The notes under the pieces are model-generated. The model was not told the DNA's origin. It saw only the letters and a program-made list of their open reading frames with translations, and made no database searches. A program made the position numbers and the translations under genes. 64,000 nucleotides of DNA from Gadus chalcogrammus (taxonomy: Eukaryota; Chordata; Actinopteri; Gadiformes; Gadidae), in contig NC_079417.1 in assembly GCF_026213295.1 (NCBI RefSeq), positions 3,836,906 to 3,900,905 of the forward strand, in the 5' to 3' direction. Below are positions 30,046-41,900 of this stretch, piece after piece (within the stretch, counting starts at the first letter, position 1; every line of letters begins with the position of its first letter).

Positions 30046-33000
30046 CTAGGGGTCAGGTTTCCAGCAGGTTGTGCAGACATTCTCCTCTGCTTCGTAGTAG
30101 TCGCCGCCTCCTGCAAAGAAACCAAACCGAAGATCAAACTAGTGTAATAAAAAGTTGAGTTCAAAGAAACTAGTTGCATAACTAATAACTATAACTAGTT
30201 GCATGACTATAACTAATAATACAACTAGTTACATTAATCAGTAACCATAACCAGTACCGTACCACCACATGAGAGCTGCCATCCCCATAGCCAGCAGCAG
30301 CAGCATCACGACGCACACCACCGCGATCGCGACGCCCCTAGACTCCACGGCCTCGCAAGGAGCTGGAACCACCGGGTAAAGACGGTGCATTTATGAGGTT
30401 GACAGGTCGGGAAAAAAACACACCTGGTTCTCCACATCACCAGACGTGGTTGATAGGAAACGTCTCAATAAGCTGCAGCCTAGGTATTCTGAACTGCCGG
30501 GTGTCTACAGCGGCGCCCGTTGGCGTCCTGGCGTTGTTTACCTGCGGTGTACGTCGCCGAGCTGTAGCCCAGCTTGTTGCTGACCACGCAGGTGAAGTGG
30601 CCGCAGAGCGGTGAGTGGCTGACCGCCAGCGTCTTGCCGTCGGGGGAGACGCGGCCCAGCGCGGCGGTGACGGCGGCCCTGTCGTGGAGCCAGCTGAAGG
30701 TGGGGTCGGTGCCCCAGGCCTCGGTGCAGACCAGCGACGAGTGGGAGTCATTGACGCCCACGGACACGTGATGCACCGGCTCTGCAGGACACAGGCCATT
30801 ATAGGCGAGGAGGACACGCCCACACAGGGAGAGGACACGCCCGCACAGATAGAGGACACTCCCACACAGGGAGAGGCCACGCCCACATCGGCAGAGGACA
30901 CACCCACACTGGGAGAGGACACGCCCACACAGGAGAGGACACGCCCAAACAGAGAGGGGCCAATACCACACCGGCAGAGGACACGCCCACACATGAAGAG
31001 GACACGCCCACACAGGGATAGGTCACGCCCACACAGGGAGGGGACACGCCCACATAGAAGGACACGCCTGCACGTGTGAGGACTTAAATTGGAGACAGGC
31101 CAACATTTTTATTCAGACCATGTATCAAAGGTTATCTGCAGATAACTAATCTATGTAATGTGGTCTAGGCTGTTGTATCTATATCATAGTTAATGGTTTA
31201 TTGGATGAAAAGTACCGACTTTTATACTATGTAGTGTTGTGAGTGACTCCTACCCTATTGTAAAGAGTGTCAGGTAGTTCCACCATGTTCCAACCCATTT
31301 TGAGAGGTGGTCCTACTTTAGTCTAAAAACAGACAGTATGAGATGTGGTAGTCATGTCACATTCTAACCAGTAGGAAGGCCTAGTATATTCTAATCCAGG
31401 GGTGCCCAACCAGTCGATCGCGGTCTACCAGTAGATCGCCGACAGATCCCAAGTCGATCGCGAAGGGGTGAAGAAAAAAAAAAAAAAAAAAAAAAAAATT
31501 TTTTTTTTTTTTTTTAATGAAATTAAATTTGCGCGGTAGCATATACGCGCGGTAGCGCATGTGCTGTTAACAGCAGTTGAAAGCCGTCAACAGTAGTTAC
31601 AACACTCCTAAACGTTGGCATGGCTGAGGGGAAACAAGCTAAGACCTACCATTTTCACCCTGAGTGGGAGGAAGATTATTGATTATTGTTGAGAAGGTGC
31701 CGTGCGCAGACGGAATGAAACCCCCATTGAAGTCCGTAGGTTCACGATACAACCCCCCCCCCCCCCCCGTCAACAATTGTTCTCTACCCCCCCACCCCCC
31801 CCCCCCCACCCCCCCCCCCCAACAGGCCCCCCCCCTCCGGCTTGAAGGTAGGTTTGCTGGTAGATCTCGGGAGGTTGGCTACTTGAAAAGTAGATCTTGG
31901 GTCAAAAAAGGTTGGGCACCCCTGTTCTAATCTAATCATTGTGAGAGTTAGTCCTCACGTATTCTAACCAGAACGAGATAGTCCTAACGTATTCTAAACA
32001 GAATCAGAGGTAGGCCTACCGTATCCTAACCAGTATGAGAGGTAGGCCTACCGTATCCTAACCAGTATTACAGGTTGGCCTACCGTATCCTAACCAGTAT
32101 GAGAGGTTGGCCTACCGTATTCTAACCAGTATGAGAGGTTGGCCTACCGTATCCTAACCAGTATGAGAGGTAGGCCTACCGTATCCTAACCAGTATGAGA
32201 GGTTGGCCTACCGTATCCTAACCAGTATGAGAGGTAGGCCTACCGTATCCTAACCAGTATGAGAGGCAGGCCTACCGTATCCTAACCAGTATTACAGGTT
32301 GGTCTACCGTATCCTAACCAGTATGAGAGGTTGGCCTACTGTATTCTAACCAGTATGAGAGGTTGGCCTACCGTATCCTAACCAGTGTGAGAGGTAGGCC
32401 TACTTTATTCTAACCAGTATGAGAGGTTGGCCTACCGTATCCTAACCAGTATGAGGTAGTGCTACCGTATCCTAACCAGTATGAGAGGTAGGCCTACCGT
32501 ATCCTAACCAGTATGAGAGGTAGGCCTACTGTATTCTAACCAGTATGAGAGGTAGTGCTACCGTATCCTAACCAGTATGAGAGGTAGGCCTACCGTATCC
32601 TAACCAGTATTACAGGTTGGCCTACCGTATCCTAACCAGTATGAGAGGTAGTGCTACCGTATCCTAACCAGTATGAGAGGTTGGCCTACTGTATCCTAAC
32701 CAGTATGAGAGGTTGGCCTACTGTATTCTAACCAGTATTACAGGTTGGCCTACCGTATCCTAACCAGTATGAGAGGTAGGCCTACCGTATCCTAACCAGT
32801 ATCAGGGCTAGGCCTACTGTATTCTAACCAGTATCAGGGCTAGGCCTAATGTATTCTAACCAGTCTGAGAGGTTGGCCTACCGTATCCTAACCAGTGTGA
32901 GAGGTAGGCCTACTTTATTCTAACCAGTATGAGAGGTTGGCCTACCGTATCCTAACCAGTATGAGAGGTAGTGCTACCGTATCCTAACCAGTATCAGGGC

Positions 33001-33801
33001 TAGGCCTACTGTATTCTAACCAGTATGAGGTTGGCCTACTGTATTCTAACCAGTATGAGAGGTTGGCCTACTGTATTCTAACCAGTATCAGGGCTAGGCC
33101 TACTGTATTCTAACCAGTCTGAGAGGTTGGCCTATCGTATCCTAACTACTGTATTCTAACCAGTATGAGGGCTAGGCCTACCGTATTCGCGGACGACGCA
33201 GTAGGCCCTGGAGGGAAGCCCCGTCTGGTCGGACACCGTCAGCGAGTAAATCCCTCCGTCGTCTCCGCTGAACGAGTTGACGCTCAGCGACGTAAGCTGC
33301 CCGTCGAGGGTCATGTGACCAGGGCACGCCGGCCCCCCCGGGGAGCAGGAGGCCAGCACCTCTCTACCCTTGGCGTCCCCCGTCTCCGGCTCCCGCTCCC
33401 AGGTCACCGTGGCAACCGTCTCCAGGGGCCCGTGGTCGATGCGGGCACGGAGGACCAGGTTGGAGCCCCGGATCACATGGGAGGGATCGGGGTTCAGGAT
33501 GGTCACGGACAAACAGTTTGCCCCGCACACTGAAGACAACACACACAAATACAGGTGACACACAGCGCGACGCACACATGCACACCCCGGTCACATCAGA
33601 GAACCGACATACCACACACGTTACAGAAAAACACACACACACACACACACACACATCACATCATAACACACAGAACAAAGGCAGGATATCTAGGGTTACA
33701 GATTTCTATGTGTGTGTGTGTGTGGGGGGGGGGGGGGGGTATGTGTGTGTTTGTGTGTTACCTAGTAGAAGTAATGTAGCTGCTGCTGCCTGCAGATCCA
33801 T
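30046..33801 (-). CDS. Two-Ig-domain type I membrane protein (SLAM/CD2/HEPACAM-like), 265 aa
   Basis: Five exons in minus order: 33762-33801, 33182-33529, 30542-30781, 30258-30362, 30046-30110. All introns are GT-AG in phase 1, typical of Ig genes. Signal peptide MDLQAAAATLLLLVCGANC (about 1-19). A V-like domain (21-129) lacks the usual B/F-strand cysteines but has W57 and GIYSLTV, as in SLAM/CD2 and CEACAM N domains. A C2 domain (131-209) has C148, W160 and C194. TM segment about 218-242. The 21-residue tail contains DYYEAEENVCTTCW, with tandem tyrosines and two cysteines but no clear ITIM or ITSM. Likely an adhesion or immune receptor. Intron 2 holds two minisatellites and a hAT insertion. 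The V exon donor lies in a repeat unit. The exact ortholog is not recognised. Confidence 0.82.
30805..31075. repeat. 21-bp minisatellite (GAGGACACGCCCACACAGG) in the Ig gene
   Basis: About 12 imperfect copies starting some 25 bases from the C2 exon acceptor. On the minus strand the unit is CCTGTGTGGGCGTGTCCTC and resembles the acceptor flank GTGTCCTGCAG next to the exon. Confidence 0.85.
31397..31924 (+). mobile_element. Non-autonomous hAT element (528 bp) with perfect 8-bp target duplication
   Basis: The ends CAGGGGTGCCCAACC ... GGTTGGGCACCCCTG form 15-bp terminal inverted repeats. Flanking TTCTAATC at 31389-31396 and 31925-31932 is a perfect 8-bp target duplication. Inside is the start of a transposase-like frame (ATG 31620, MAEGKQAKTYHFHPEWEEDY, then a stop), resembling the N-terminus of ZBED5/GTF2IRD2-type hAT proteins, plus A/T and C homopolymers. 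It is inserted at the edge of the 32-bp minisatellite, whose unit also contains TTCTAA. Confidence 0.88.
31935..33181. repeat. 32-bp minisatellite that multiplies the 5' splice site of the Ig V exon
   Basis: Between 35 and 39 copies of a unit of the type GTATGAGAGG + TTGGCCTACC + GTATCCTAACCA. The array runs into the V exon at 33182. Read on the minus strand, the exon ends AATACG|GTAGGC, and most units contain ATACG|GTAGGC, copying the last exon bases and the donor. Variants (TAGTGCTACC, ATTACAGG, ATCAGGGC) show that parts of the array spread separately. Confidence 0.9.
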
Positions 33802-33898
33802 CAGCCCTGTTAATGAGAATTGAACACAACAGGAATGTCTCTCTCTCTATCCGCTCTCACACACACACACACACTCACACTCACGCTCACGCACACGC

Positions 33899-33943
<45 letters not shown>
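33632..33943. repeat. CA/TG microsatellites and poly-G around Ig exon 1
   Basis: (CA)n at 33632-33651, TG then about 16 G at 33709-33740, and (CA)n with CT and CG variants at 33857-33943. The first exon (33762-33801) lies between them. Confidence 0.85.
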
Positions 33944-33946
<3 letters not shown>

Positions 33947-34216
33947 CTCTCTCTCTCTCTACTTCCCCTTTCTCACTCATCCACCCCTCTTTCTTTCCCT
34001 CTCCCAATCTCTCTCCCTCGCTCGTCAGAGTGAAGTTAACGCAATATAAAACCCTTTCTAAAGTATTAACGTAAGGCATATCAGAAAACAGCGCGTGCAC
34101 TAAAATGAGAGAATCGACAGTAACACCGTAACGCTTCTTTCAACCAAACAAAACAAACCTACCGTCTCCTTTTCCAGACGATGGGGGGAGAGAGGGAACG
34201 AGGAGGGACAGAGAGC

Positions 34217-34217
<1 letters not shown>

Positions 34218-34270
<53 letters not shown>
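34218..34270. repeat. (GA)n microsatellite
   Basis: About 26 GA repeats in the intergenic region between the Ig genes. Confidence 0.95.
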
Positions 34271-34271
<1 letters not shown>

Positions 34272-34556
34272 CAAAATAAATAAATCACTGCTATTGCCGT
34301 TTACTGCTGTAACTAGCACTATCCGCGTTTCTTCCCCGATATGTACTGCTGCACCAACACAACTATAACCTCGCTCTCTCTCACGGCATTCAACTTCCCT
34401 CTATATTCCTGCACGTCCAAAGCTAAAGGCGTCGCTTGTTTACTTAAGGGTACGCCCCCTCCCCTTTCTGTACCGACTTTAGTAGAGTAGCCTAGAGCCC
34501 GACCATCCCTGCTTGAGTGTAGCCTACTGAAGTACTGTACTGTATAACGTTATAAG

Positions 34557-34660
<104 letters not shown>

Positions 34661-35544
34661 TATGGACTATGTTATCCGTGTCTTTCTATGCTGAGAACTT
34701 AACCAGATAAAGAACGCATAATACTGTATTATTTGAAGGGGAAACGGTAAACAATGTCAGGGTTCCCGCCGTATAAAAGTATTTGTACAGCAAGTCCAAA
34801 CGTCCATTCTCCTACGGATGAATAATGTTTGTGTCCCAACAGGCATAACTCGTAGATAAATTATTGCTACAGTTTATGTACAGTGGGTATTAGCCTGTGT
34901 GTGTATTTTATCTTAGTTTAATCATTGGGGCCTTAGAATATGTAGGCCTTTATTTGTTCCTCATTTTCATAAGCTTTCTATCCTGAATATAAACAACAGA
35001 GAGACGCAGTACAAAGAAGTGTTAATTGTGTCACGTTGTTGGAATGTTTGCAGGTATCTATCAGAACAGCAGATGGCGGTAAAATACCAGACAGATAAAC
35101 AACTTTATTTCTTGCCCTTTCCCTTCTCAAGTAGGCCTAAATAAATAAGTTAACATTTTGTTGACTTTTGTTGTGATAACAAGTCGAAATATCCGTTTCG
35201 TAGCCTATTCGACGCATTTGACTGCACTTCGCCAATGTATCAATATTCCACTTTTCAACTAAACTCATTATCGTAAAAGCATAGGCCTATGTCTCGGACT
35301 TTTGACATGTGTCAAAGTCCAAGTAAAATAATCGACATACATTAAAAAATATTAGCGACGCTTTCTTCACAGTTATTTAACAATCAACGTCTTTATGGTG
35401 ACGAAAGTATGCGAGGGAAATAAACGCTACGGTCCCTTTAAGAAACAGGTGCGTCGACAGGTAGACCTCCTCGGACTAAAGAGGAAGCAGATTCAAGCCA
35501 AACAAGACAGTTACGAAGTTTGAACAAACCCCGTACTTAAAAAC

Positions 35545-35808
35545 ATGACGGCTGGGAAAGGAGTATTTGGTAAGTCGATGACTAACACCCTTTTCACAGA
35601 GGCTTCATCGTAGCACAATAACAGTTGTCGCTCTTAACACTTAAATCCTACGATGGTGCCTTTGTGAAAAGGGTCTATAATTAACTGTGAACAATTATTA
35701 ATAGCGTTGGCCTACCATAGGCCTATCTATGTGACACTTCATGTAGCCTAGTGTTATATTGTGAAAGTAAATGTTTAACATGGTTCGTCTTCAGGTCGCC
35801 CGGACTGA
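35545..35808 (+). promoter_or_regulatory. Upstream ORF in the spliced 5' leader of the CEACAM-like gene
   Basis: A 5' UTR exon ends at 35569 (TTTG|GTAAGT) and joins 35795 (CTTCAG|GTCGCC). An ATG at 35545 in the first exon opens a 12-codon frame (MTAGKGVFGRPD) that stops at 35806-35808, five bases before the main ATG at 35813. Such a uORF could limit translation of the main protein. Exon joining is inferred from splice consensus. Confidence 0.5.
35587..35674. mobile_element. 88-bp foldback MITE in the first intron
   Basis: The ends ACCCTTTTCACAGAGGC...CATCGTAG and CTACGATG...GCCTTTGTGAAAAGGGT form near-perfect inverted repeats of about 27 bp over an 88-bp element. No clear target duplication. 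Confidence 0.6.
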
Positions 35809-35812
35809 AGAG

Positions 35813-35857
35813 ATGAACCCGCTGCTCCTCGTCTCTCTGACAGGTGAAATATTAATC

Positions 35858-35912
<55 letters not shown>

Positions 35913-38900
35913 CCTCACCGCACCATTTAAACAAAATGTGAAACGTTCCTGCTGTTGAAAAGATCTAACCTGCAATAACGTCGTTCTTCCACGTTTCTAT
36001 TTCTGAAAAGCTTGACACTTGGGCGAGACTGTAAAACCAGTGCAGCCACTTCCTACGGGTGGACTTCAGTATTTGTGGGCGTTGTCGTCTACCCAGACTA
36101 AAGAATTTCTTAAAGAGTGTTTTTATACTGACACCAACACGGATGTGTTGTGTTTTATGGTAATAGATAAGGGTCATGACTTGGGAAAACAATCGATCTT
36201 AATGTTGGCTGATGTAACTCCGCTCCGCGATGCCAACCTCGTAAAACAAATCGCTCAACCCGTCAAGGACGTATCGATTAGCTATTTCATCGGGATTGTT
36301 TTATGATCATATGTCGACCACTCCTCCGTACGGGGTAGAAGATGGGTTCGTCGCCCATCGAAGAGTTAGATTTAGATCCAAATGGTTACCTGAAATTACC
36401 TGAACATTTATGTGTCATGTTTTGTTTTTACTTGTTCATGGATCTAGTAGATATTGTCTGTAAAAGGACAAAGTCAACAGACGCGTTCAGGGATGGATGA
36501 GAGGGAAGTGTTTAGGGACCTTTTGCATTCAGTGTTGCGACAAAATTCTGGAGAGTCAGAGAGACAATGAAAGGCAGTGATAGTCCACACCAATTTTTTT
36601 TTTAATACACCCAAATGTTACCAATTTATAGGCCTACCCCATATTTATGATATTCTAGACTCTAGAGGTAAGGGTCTCTAACTACCACCCAAAGTGACAT
36701 GGTTTGAACCCCAATGACCACAGTCTACCCTTAGGCCTCCTTTGGCAATATGTCATACCCCTACCTCCTTGCTGAAGAATAAATCTGTTTACGAAGTGTA
36801 TCCCAGTATTTTCCATAGTTGTAAATTGTTTTAATTATAAACCTTTCCTGTCTAGTCCTGGTGCGGTTCAGTCTGTCCCAGGAGCCGGTCTCCATCGAGT
36901 TCCAGACCGACCCGGTTCTGGTCCAAACCGGCACGGACATCCTCTTCACCATCATCAACCTCCCCGACGTGGTGCTGGTGACTTGGGACTCCCCAGGGGG
37001 CAGCACCTCTCTGGCTATTTGGTCCGGAGGGTCTGGGACGGTCAACCCGCCCACCCAGTACTTGGGCCGGGTCTCCGTCACCCGCAACCAGCTCCGTATC
37101 AGCAACGCACAGCTGAACGACGCCGGAAGCTACAGAGTCCAGGTCAACCCCAGCGTCAGCACAGGCCTCGCCTCTAACTCGAAATCCGTCCAGCTCCAGG
37201 TGTTCGGTAAGGAGGCGTGGCTTACCGCGGGGTCGGGCTACGGGGTGGATAGTCCCTAGTCCATGTATGATCCAGCAAGGGGTTAGGGTGTAATGAATAA
37301 TATCATTAATCAACAATTTGGGTTTAATTATATTATCCTAATGCCATGCAGTTGAGTAGTCCTGAAATGATAGTGACTCCCTGGTCAGCATTGTAACATG
37401 TGCTGCGCCTTCTGGTGGCCGGTGCTGGTATTGAGTGTTTAGCTTCTCCAGATGTTGTGGTCCTCGAGCCATCTCTGGATCACTCCCCGAGGATCTCCTC
37501 GCGGGAGAGGAATGAAACTCTGTTAATGTTCCTTCAGGGAAATCTGCTACAACGCCCGGCCGAGCTTTGAGTCCTGTGGGTTCGTCAAGGACAAATGTGA
37601 AATTTAAACTTAACAATGCTATTTAAACCATCCCAGGTCCCTAGCTTGCACAGTGGTTCAGTGATTAGTCGAGATGTAACCCTGTACCGCTAAAGGAGTG
37701 CTTCGTGTTGGGGTCCATAGCATTTCACGATGGTCAGAATGTTCTGGTCCCTCCCAGTCCCAGAGCATTTCTTTGATATGCTACGTGCTCGGGTATTTGG
37801 ATTTTTGAGGTCCTTTCCTCGGATGGATAAAAAAATACCTCAACCCTTTTCCTCCGATTCACCACCAAACGATACACTGAACAGAAAACGAGAACATTCT
37901 AGCTCTCCGCTAACCTCTGCTCTCTGCTGTGTCAAATGTAACTAAGTACAAATGTAACTAAGTACTAAGTCACTCAGCGTTCATTAAGATGGCGGTGTCT
38001 CCTACACTGCTGCTAAATTGAGAAAAGTAGTAGATAGTAATAATGACAGTACTTTATTAATGAGATTAATAAAGTACGATCTCATCCTATCCCATCCATC
38101 TCCCGACACATACCGCTAGACGGAGATAAGTAGATTCTAACAAAGCCCCACCTCATCTTATTGTCTCCTCTCAGTGGCGGTGTCCGGGGTGACTCTGTCG
38201 GTGCCCCCGGTGGCGGTGGAGGGTAGTAACATCTCCCTCACCTGCTCCTTCGCCACGGGGACGCAGGAGAGCGTGGCCTGGGGGTTCCAGGGCGCGGCCC
38301 TCACCGCCGGCCCCCGCATCAGCATCTCGGGGGGCTCGCTGGTCATCGACCCGGGTCGCCGCGGCGACGCCGGGGAGTACTCGTGCACCGTTAGCAACGC
38401 CGTCAGCGCCCGCAGCGCCAAGCGGACCCTCACCGTCTACTGTGAGTGCTGAGCCGTTGTACTACAGTACTGTTAGCGATCCACCGTGTACTATTATAAC
38501 CGTTTTTTAACTGTAGTGTATTAAGTGTGTGTGTGTGCGTGTGCGTGTGCGTGTGCGTGTGCAGTTGGCCCGGACACTCCGGTGCTGACCAAGGACCTCC
38601 CGGTGGACTGTGTGGGCGGAGGTGACACCGTGCTGGGGCAGACCGTCACCCTCACCTGCGTGTCAGTCTCCCTCCCCCCCGCCCTGTTCTCGTGGCAACA
38701 AAACGGGCGACCCGTGGCCACCGTCCAACCAGACAGCGGCGTGCTGGGCGTGCAGGCGGTCTCGGCCAATCAGAGCGGCCGCTACACCTGCCTGGCCCGG
38801 AACGCCATCACGGGGGGCGCGTCGGAGCAGTCGACCGAGGTGGAGGTCGTGCGTGAGTGACGACCCGATGGGTGACCTCTGGAAGAGGTGGATTGTGGGT

Positions 38901-41900
38901 AACCGTCGTGTTGGCCCTGAAGATTGATCTGAGGAGAATGTGCTCGGAGTGAAAAGTCTTTCAGCCGCTTTCTGCTAATCGACTTCACTACTTCTCTCTT
39001 TCTCTTTCGCTCTTTCAGGCTATCATTGAATCATTATGTTTTTAGAACCGCTTCTCTCTTTTCTTTTCGCCCGCCTCTCCCTCTCAATTTAAATTCAGTA
39101 CATTCCCTTGATTAGCAGGTCATATATCAATATACAATATGTGATTATTTGTTGTTAAAGCATTTGAACAAAGCAGCACGTTATGATTCTCTCTCTCTCG
39201 CCCTCCCCCGCCCCCCCCCCCCCCCCCCAACCAGAGACGTGTCTGAGTGGAGGGGAGGTTGCGGGCATTGTGATTGGCTCCCTGGCCGCGCTGCTCCTGA
39301 TCATCCTTCTCATTCTTCTTCTGGTGCGCTGGAGGAGGCGTGAGGCGACCACTCGCTCGCGCACGCACACACCTGTTGTAAGTGATGAGATACTCCGGTC
39401 ACATGTTCTGTTGGTCTCCGTGTTCACGTTCTCCGTCACCCTCCGTGTTGGCGTCCATGTAGCTCTCCATCTTTGACTCCATGTTTACGTTCTCTATTGG
39501 TCTTAATGTAGTTCTCCATCTTTGTCCCCATGTTTATATTCTCTGTCTGTCTCCATGTTTGTCCCCATGTTGGTCCCCATGGTGGTCTTCATATTACCGT
39601 GTTCTTTCTGTCTCCATGTTGGTCTCCATGTTGCCATGTTCTCTTGGTCTCCATGTGTCTGTGTTCTGTTGTGTTTACATGTGATGTGGCCTCCATGTTG
39701 GTCCCCATGTTGTCCATGGGATGGCGCTAAAGAGCTGCTCAAGAGTAACTGCCCCCTCCTCCCCTTCCTCTCTGTTTTATTCTTCTGAAGCCTCCAGTTC
39801 CTCTGGGAAACGGGCTGGTGGTCCAGGGATCGGACCCCCCTCTCCACCAGCCCAACCCCCGCTACACCCTCCCCCAGCAATACAACCACCAAGCCCCCAA
39901 CAACACCACCCTCCCCCGGGACCGGGACCCGGACCTCCCGCCTCCGTACCGTCGTCACCACGGCAACGCCCGGCTCCTACCAGCCGCTTTCCCCGACGAC
40001 GGCATCGACAACCCGGGCTTCTCACCCGCCGCCGCCGCGGACACGCTGTCGCGCACAGCGCCTCAGAACTCCAACATCCTGATCCAAGGGGCGGCGCCGG
40101 ACGGCTCCCGGCCCCCGACCGTCCAGGTCAACCTCGGGCCCCAGCCGGGGGGCGCCACGGGAACGCTGCCCGCCATGCACTTTAACCTCAACTCCTTCCC
40201 CGCCGGCGCTCAGCCCCCCGCCGGCGCCGAGATCGGCCACACCCAACCGGGTGGCGCTCGGCGTTCCGACGACGCACGGCGTTCCGGGGACGATCGGCGT
40301 TCCGGTGACGATCGGCGTTCCGGTGACGATCGGCGATCCGGCGACGATCGGCATTCTGGCGACGATCGGCGTTCCGGCGACGGTCGAAGTTCCGGGGACG
40401 GTCGACGTCCCGACGACGCCCGGCGATCCGGCGACGATCGGCGTTCCGGCGACGATCCCAGAAGGCAACGCTCCGACCCTGCGAGGCGAGTGTTGGAGGA
40501 CCCCGGCGGACGGTCGCTGGTGCCTACTGGATACTCCCACAGGAGCAGTCCCAGGGCCGACACACACCCGTTCCAACGACACACTGACCCTCTCAGCAAC
40601 TCGCACCCCTCCCATCGAAGCAGCGACGCCCACGCCGACCGGCGAGAGCGAGGGTCTGGGGACGGGGGCCGGACCAGCAGCCGCTCACAAGGCCCCGCCC
40701 CCTGGGACCTCCTGCGGGGGACGCCGGCGTACCCCAACGGCGCCAGGTCGGAGGGCTCGGACTACACTACCCAGAATCCCCCGCCAGCCCCGACCAGGGC
40801 TCCGGAACCGGGCAGGGTCGACCGTGAGGGCCGGGGCAGACAGGAAGTGACGTCAGACACCAGGCGGGCGCGGTCCCGCCCCGCCGCTTCCCCGTCACAC
40901 CACTCGCAGGAGGCCCCTCGTGCACAGAGGGAGCGCACACAGTCCCGCGACTACAGTCCCCAACGGGTCGCCAGGGAGACCGCCACCGAGCCAAGAGGTC
41001 ACGTGACTCAGCAGCAACCGATGACGACACGGAGCCTGGACGCAAGAGCCATGGCTGACCCCAACCACCTCCTCCAGACCCAACCCCCCCAGCCCCGCCC
41101 CCAGACCCAACCCCCCCAGCCCCGCCCCCAGACCCAACCCCCCCAGCCCCGCCCCCAGACCCAACCCCCCCAGCCCCTCCCCCAGACCCAGCCCCGCCCC
41201 CAGACCCAACCAGTCCAGCCCCTCCCCCAGACCCAGCCCCGCCCCCAGACCCAACCAGTCCAGCCCCTCCCCCAGACGGCGGCGTCCCCACCCACAAACC
41301 ACCGTCACCAAGGCAACGCCGCGCCCCGGTCAAACGGGAACCCACTGACCCAGGAGGCTCTTCAGAGCCACACCAAGCACGCCCAGACCTTCCAGAACCG
41401 GAACCAGCAGACCCAGGCCGCCCTGCAGCGCCCTCCGCCCCCCCCCCTGGTCATCCCCATGAGCCAGTTCAAGGAGCTCCCCCGGGAGCGGCTCCAGGAC
41501 CGGCCCCCCAACAGACCGGCCCCCCGGCCCTCCGCCCACCTGCCCGCCGGACAGCGCCTCCGCCTGCAGGCCGACCACCCGCACCACCCTCGAGCCACGG
41601 GCCACGCCCCCCATGGCCACCACGCCCACCACGCCCAAGGTCACCACGGCAACCCCCACCAGGTGAGCGTCACCGAGGCCCCGCCCCCAATGCGCGCCCC
41701 TTAACGAGAACCCTTGCTTTGAGTTCCTCTCTACTGTAAAGTCCTCTCAAAGAGGGAGGTGAGGCCCCATTTACACAAAGGGAAAACGCTGATATTCCCA
41801 CGCAGTTTGGTCTCTCATTTACACAAAAACGCTGTTTTTGTCACAGCAAACGATCATTTCTAAAAACTCCGGCCAAAGTGGAGATTTCTGAAAACGCCGG

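Noticed and set aside
31935..33181. Regular 32-bp repeats considered as a CRISPR array
   Set aside because: Units are directly contiguous with no unique spacers, in a vertebrate context; it is a minisatellite.
36019..36306. 95-codon frame inside an intron of the CEACAM-like gene
   Set aside because: No family resemblance and no flanking splice sites in the right phase; probably chance.
39722..40185. Alternative frame across the start of the CEACAM-like tail exon
   Set aside because: It needs a different acceptor that breaks phase with the TM exon and closes within 400 bases; the 628-codon frame is in phase and carries the regular repeats.
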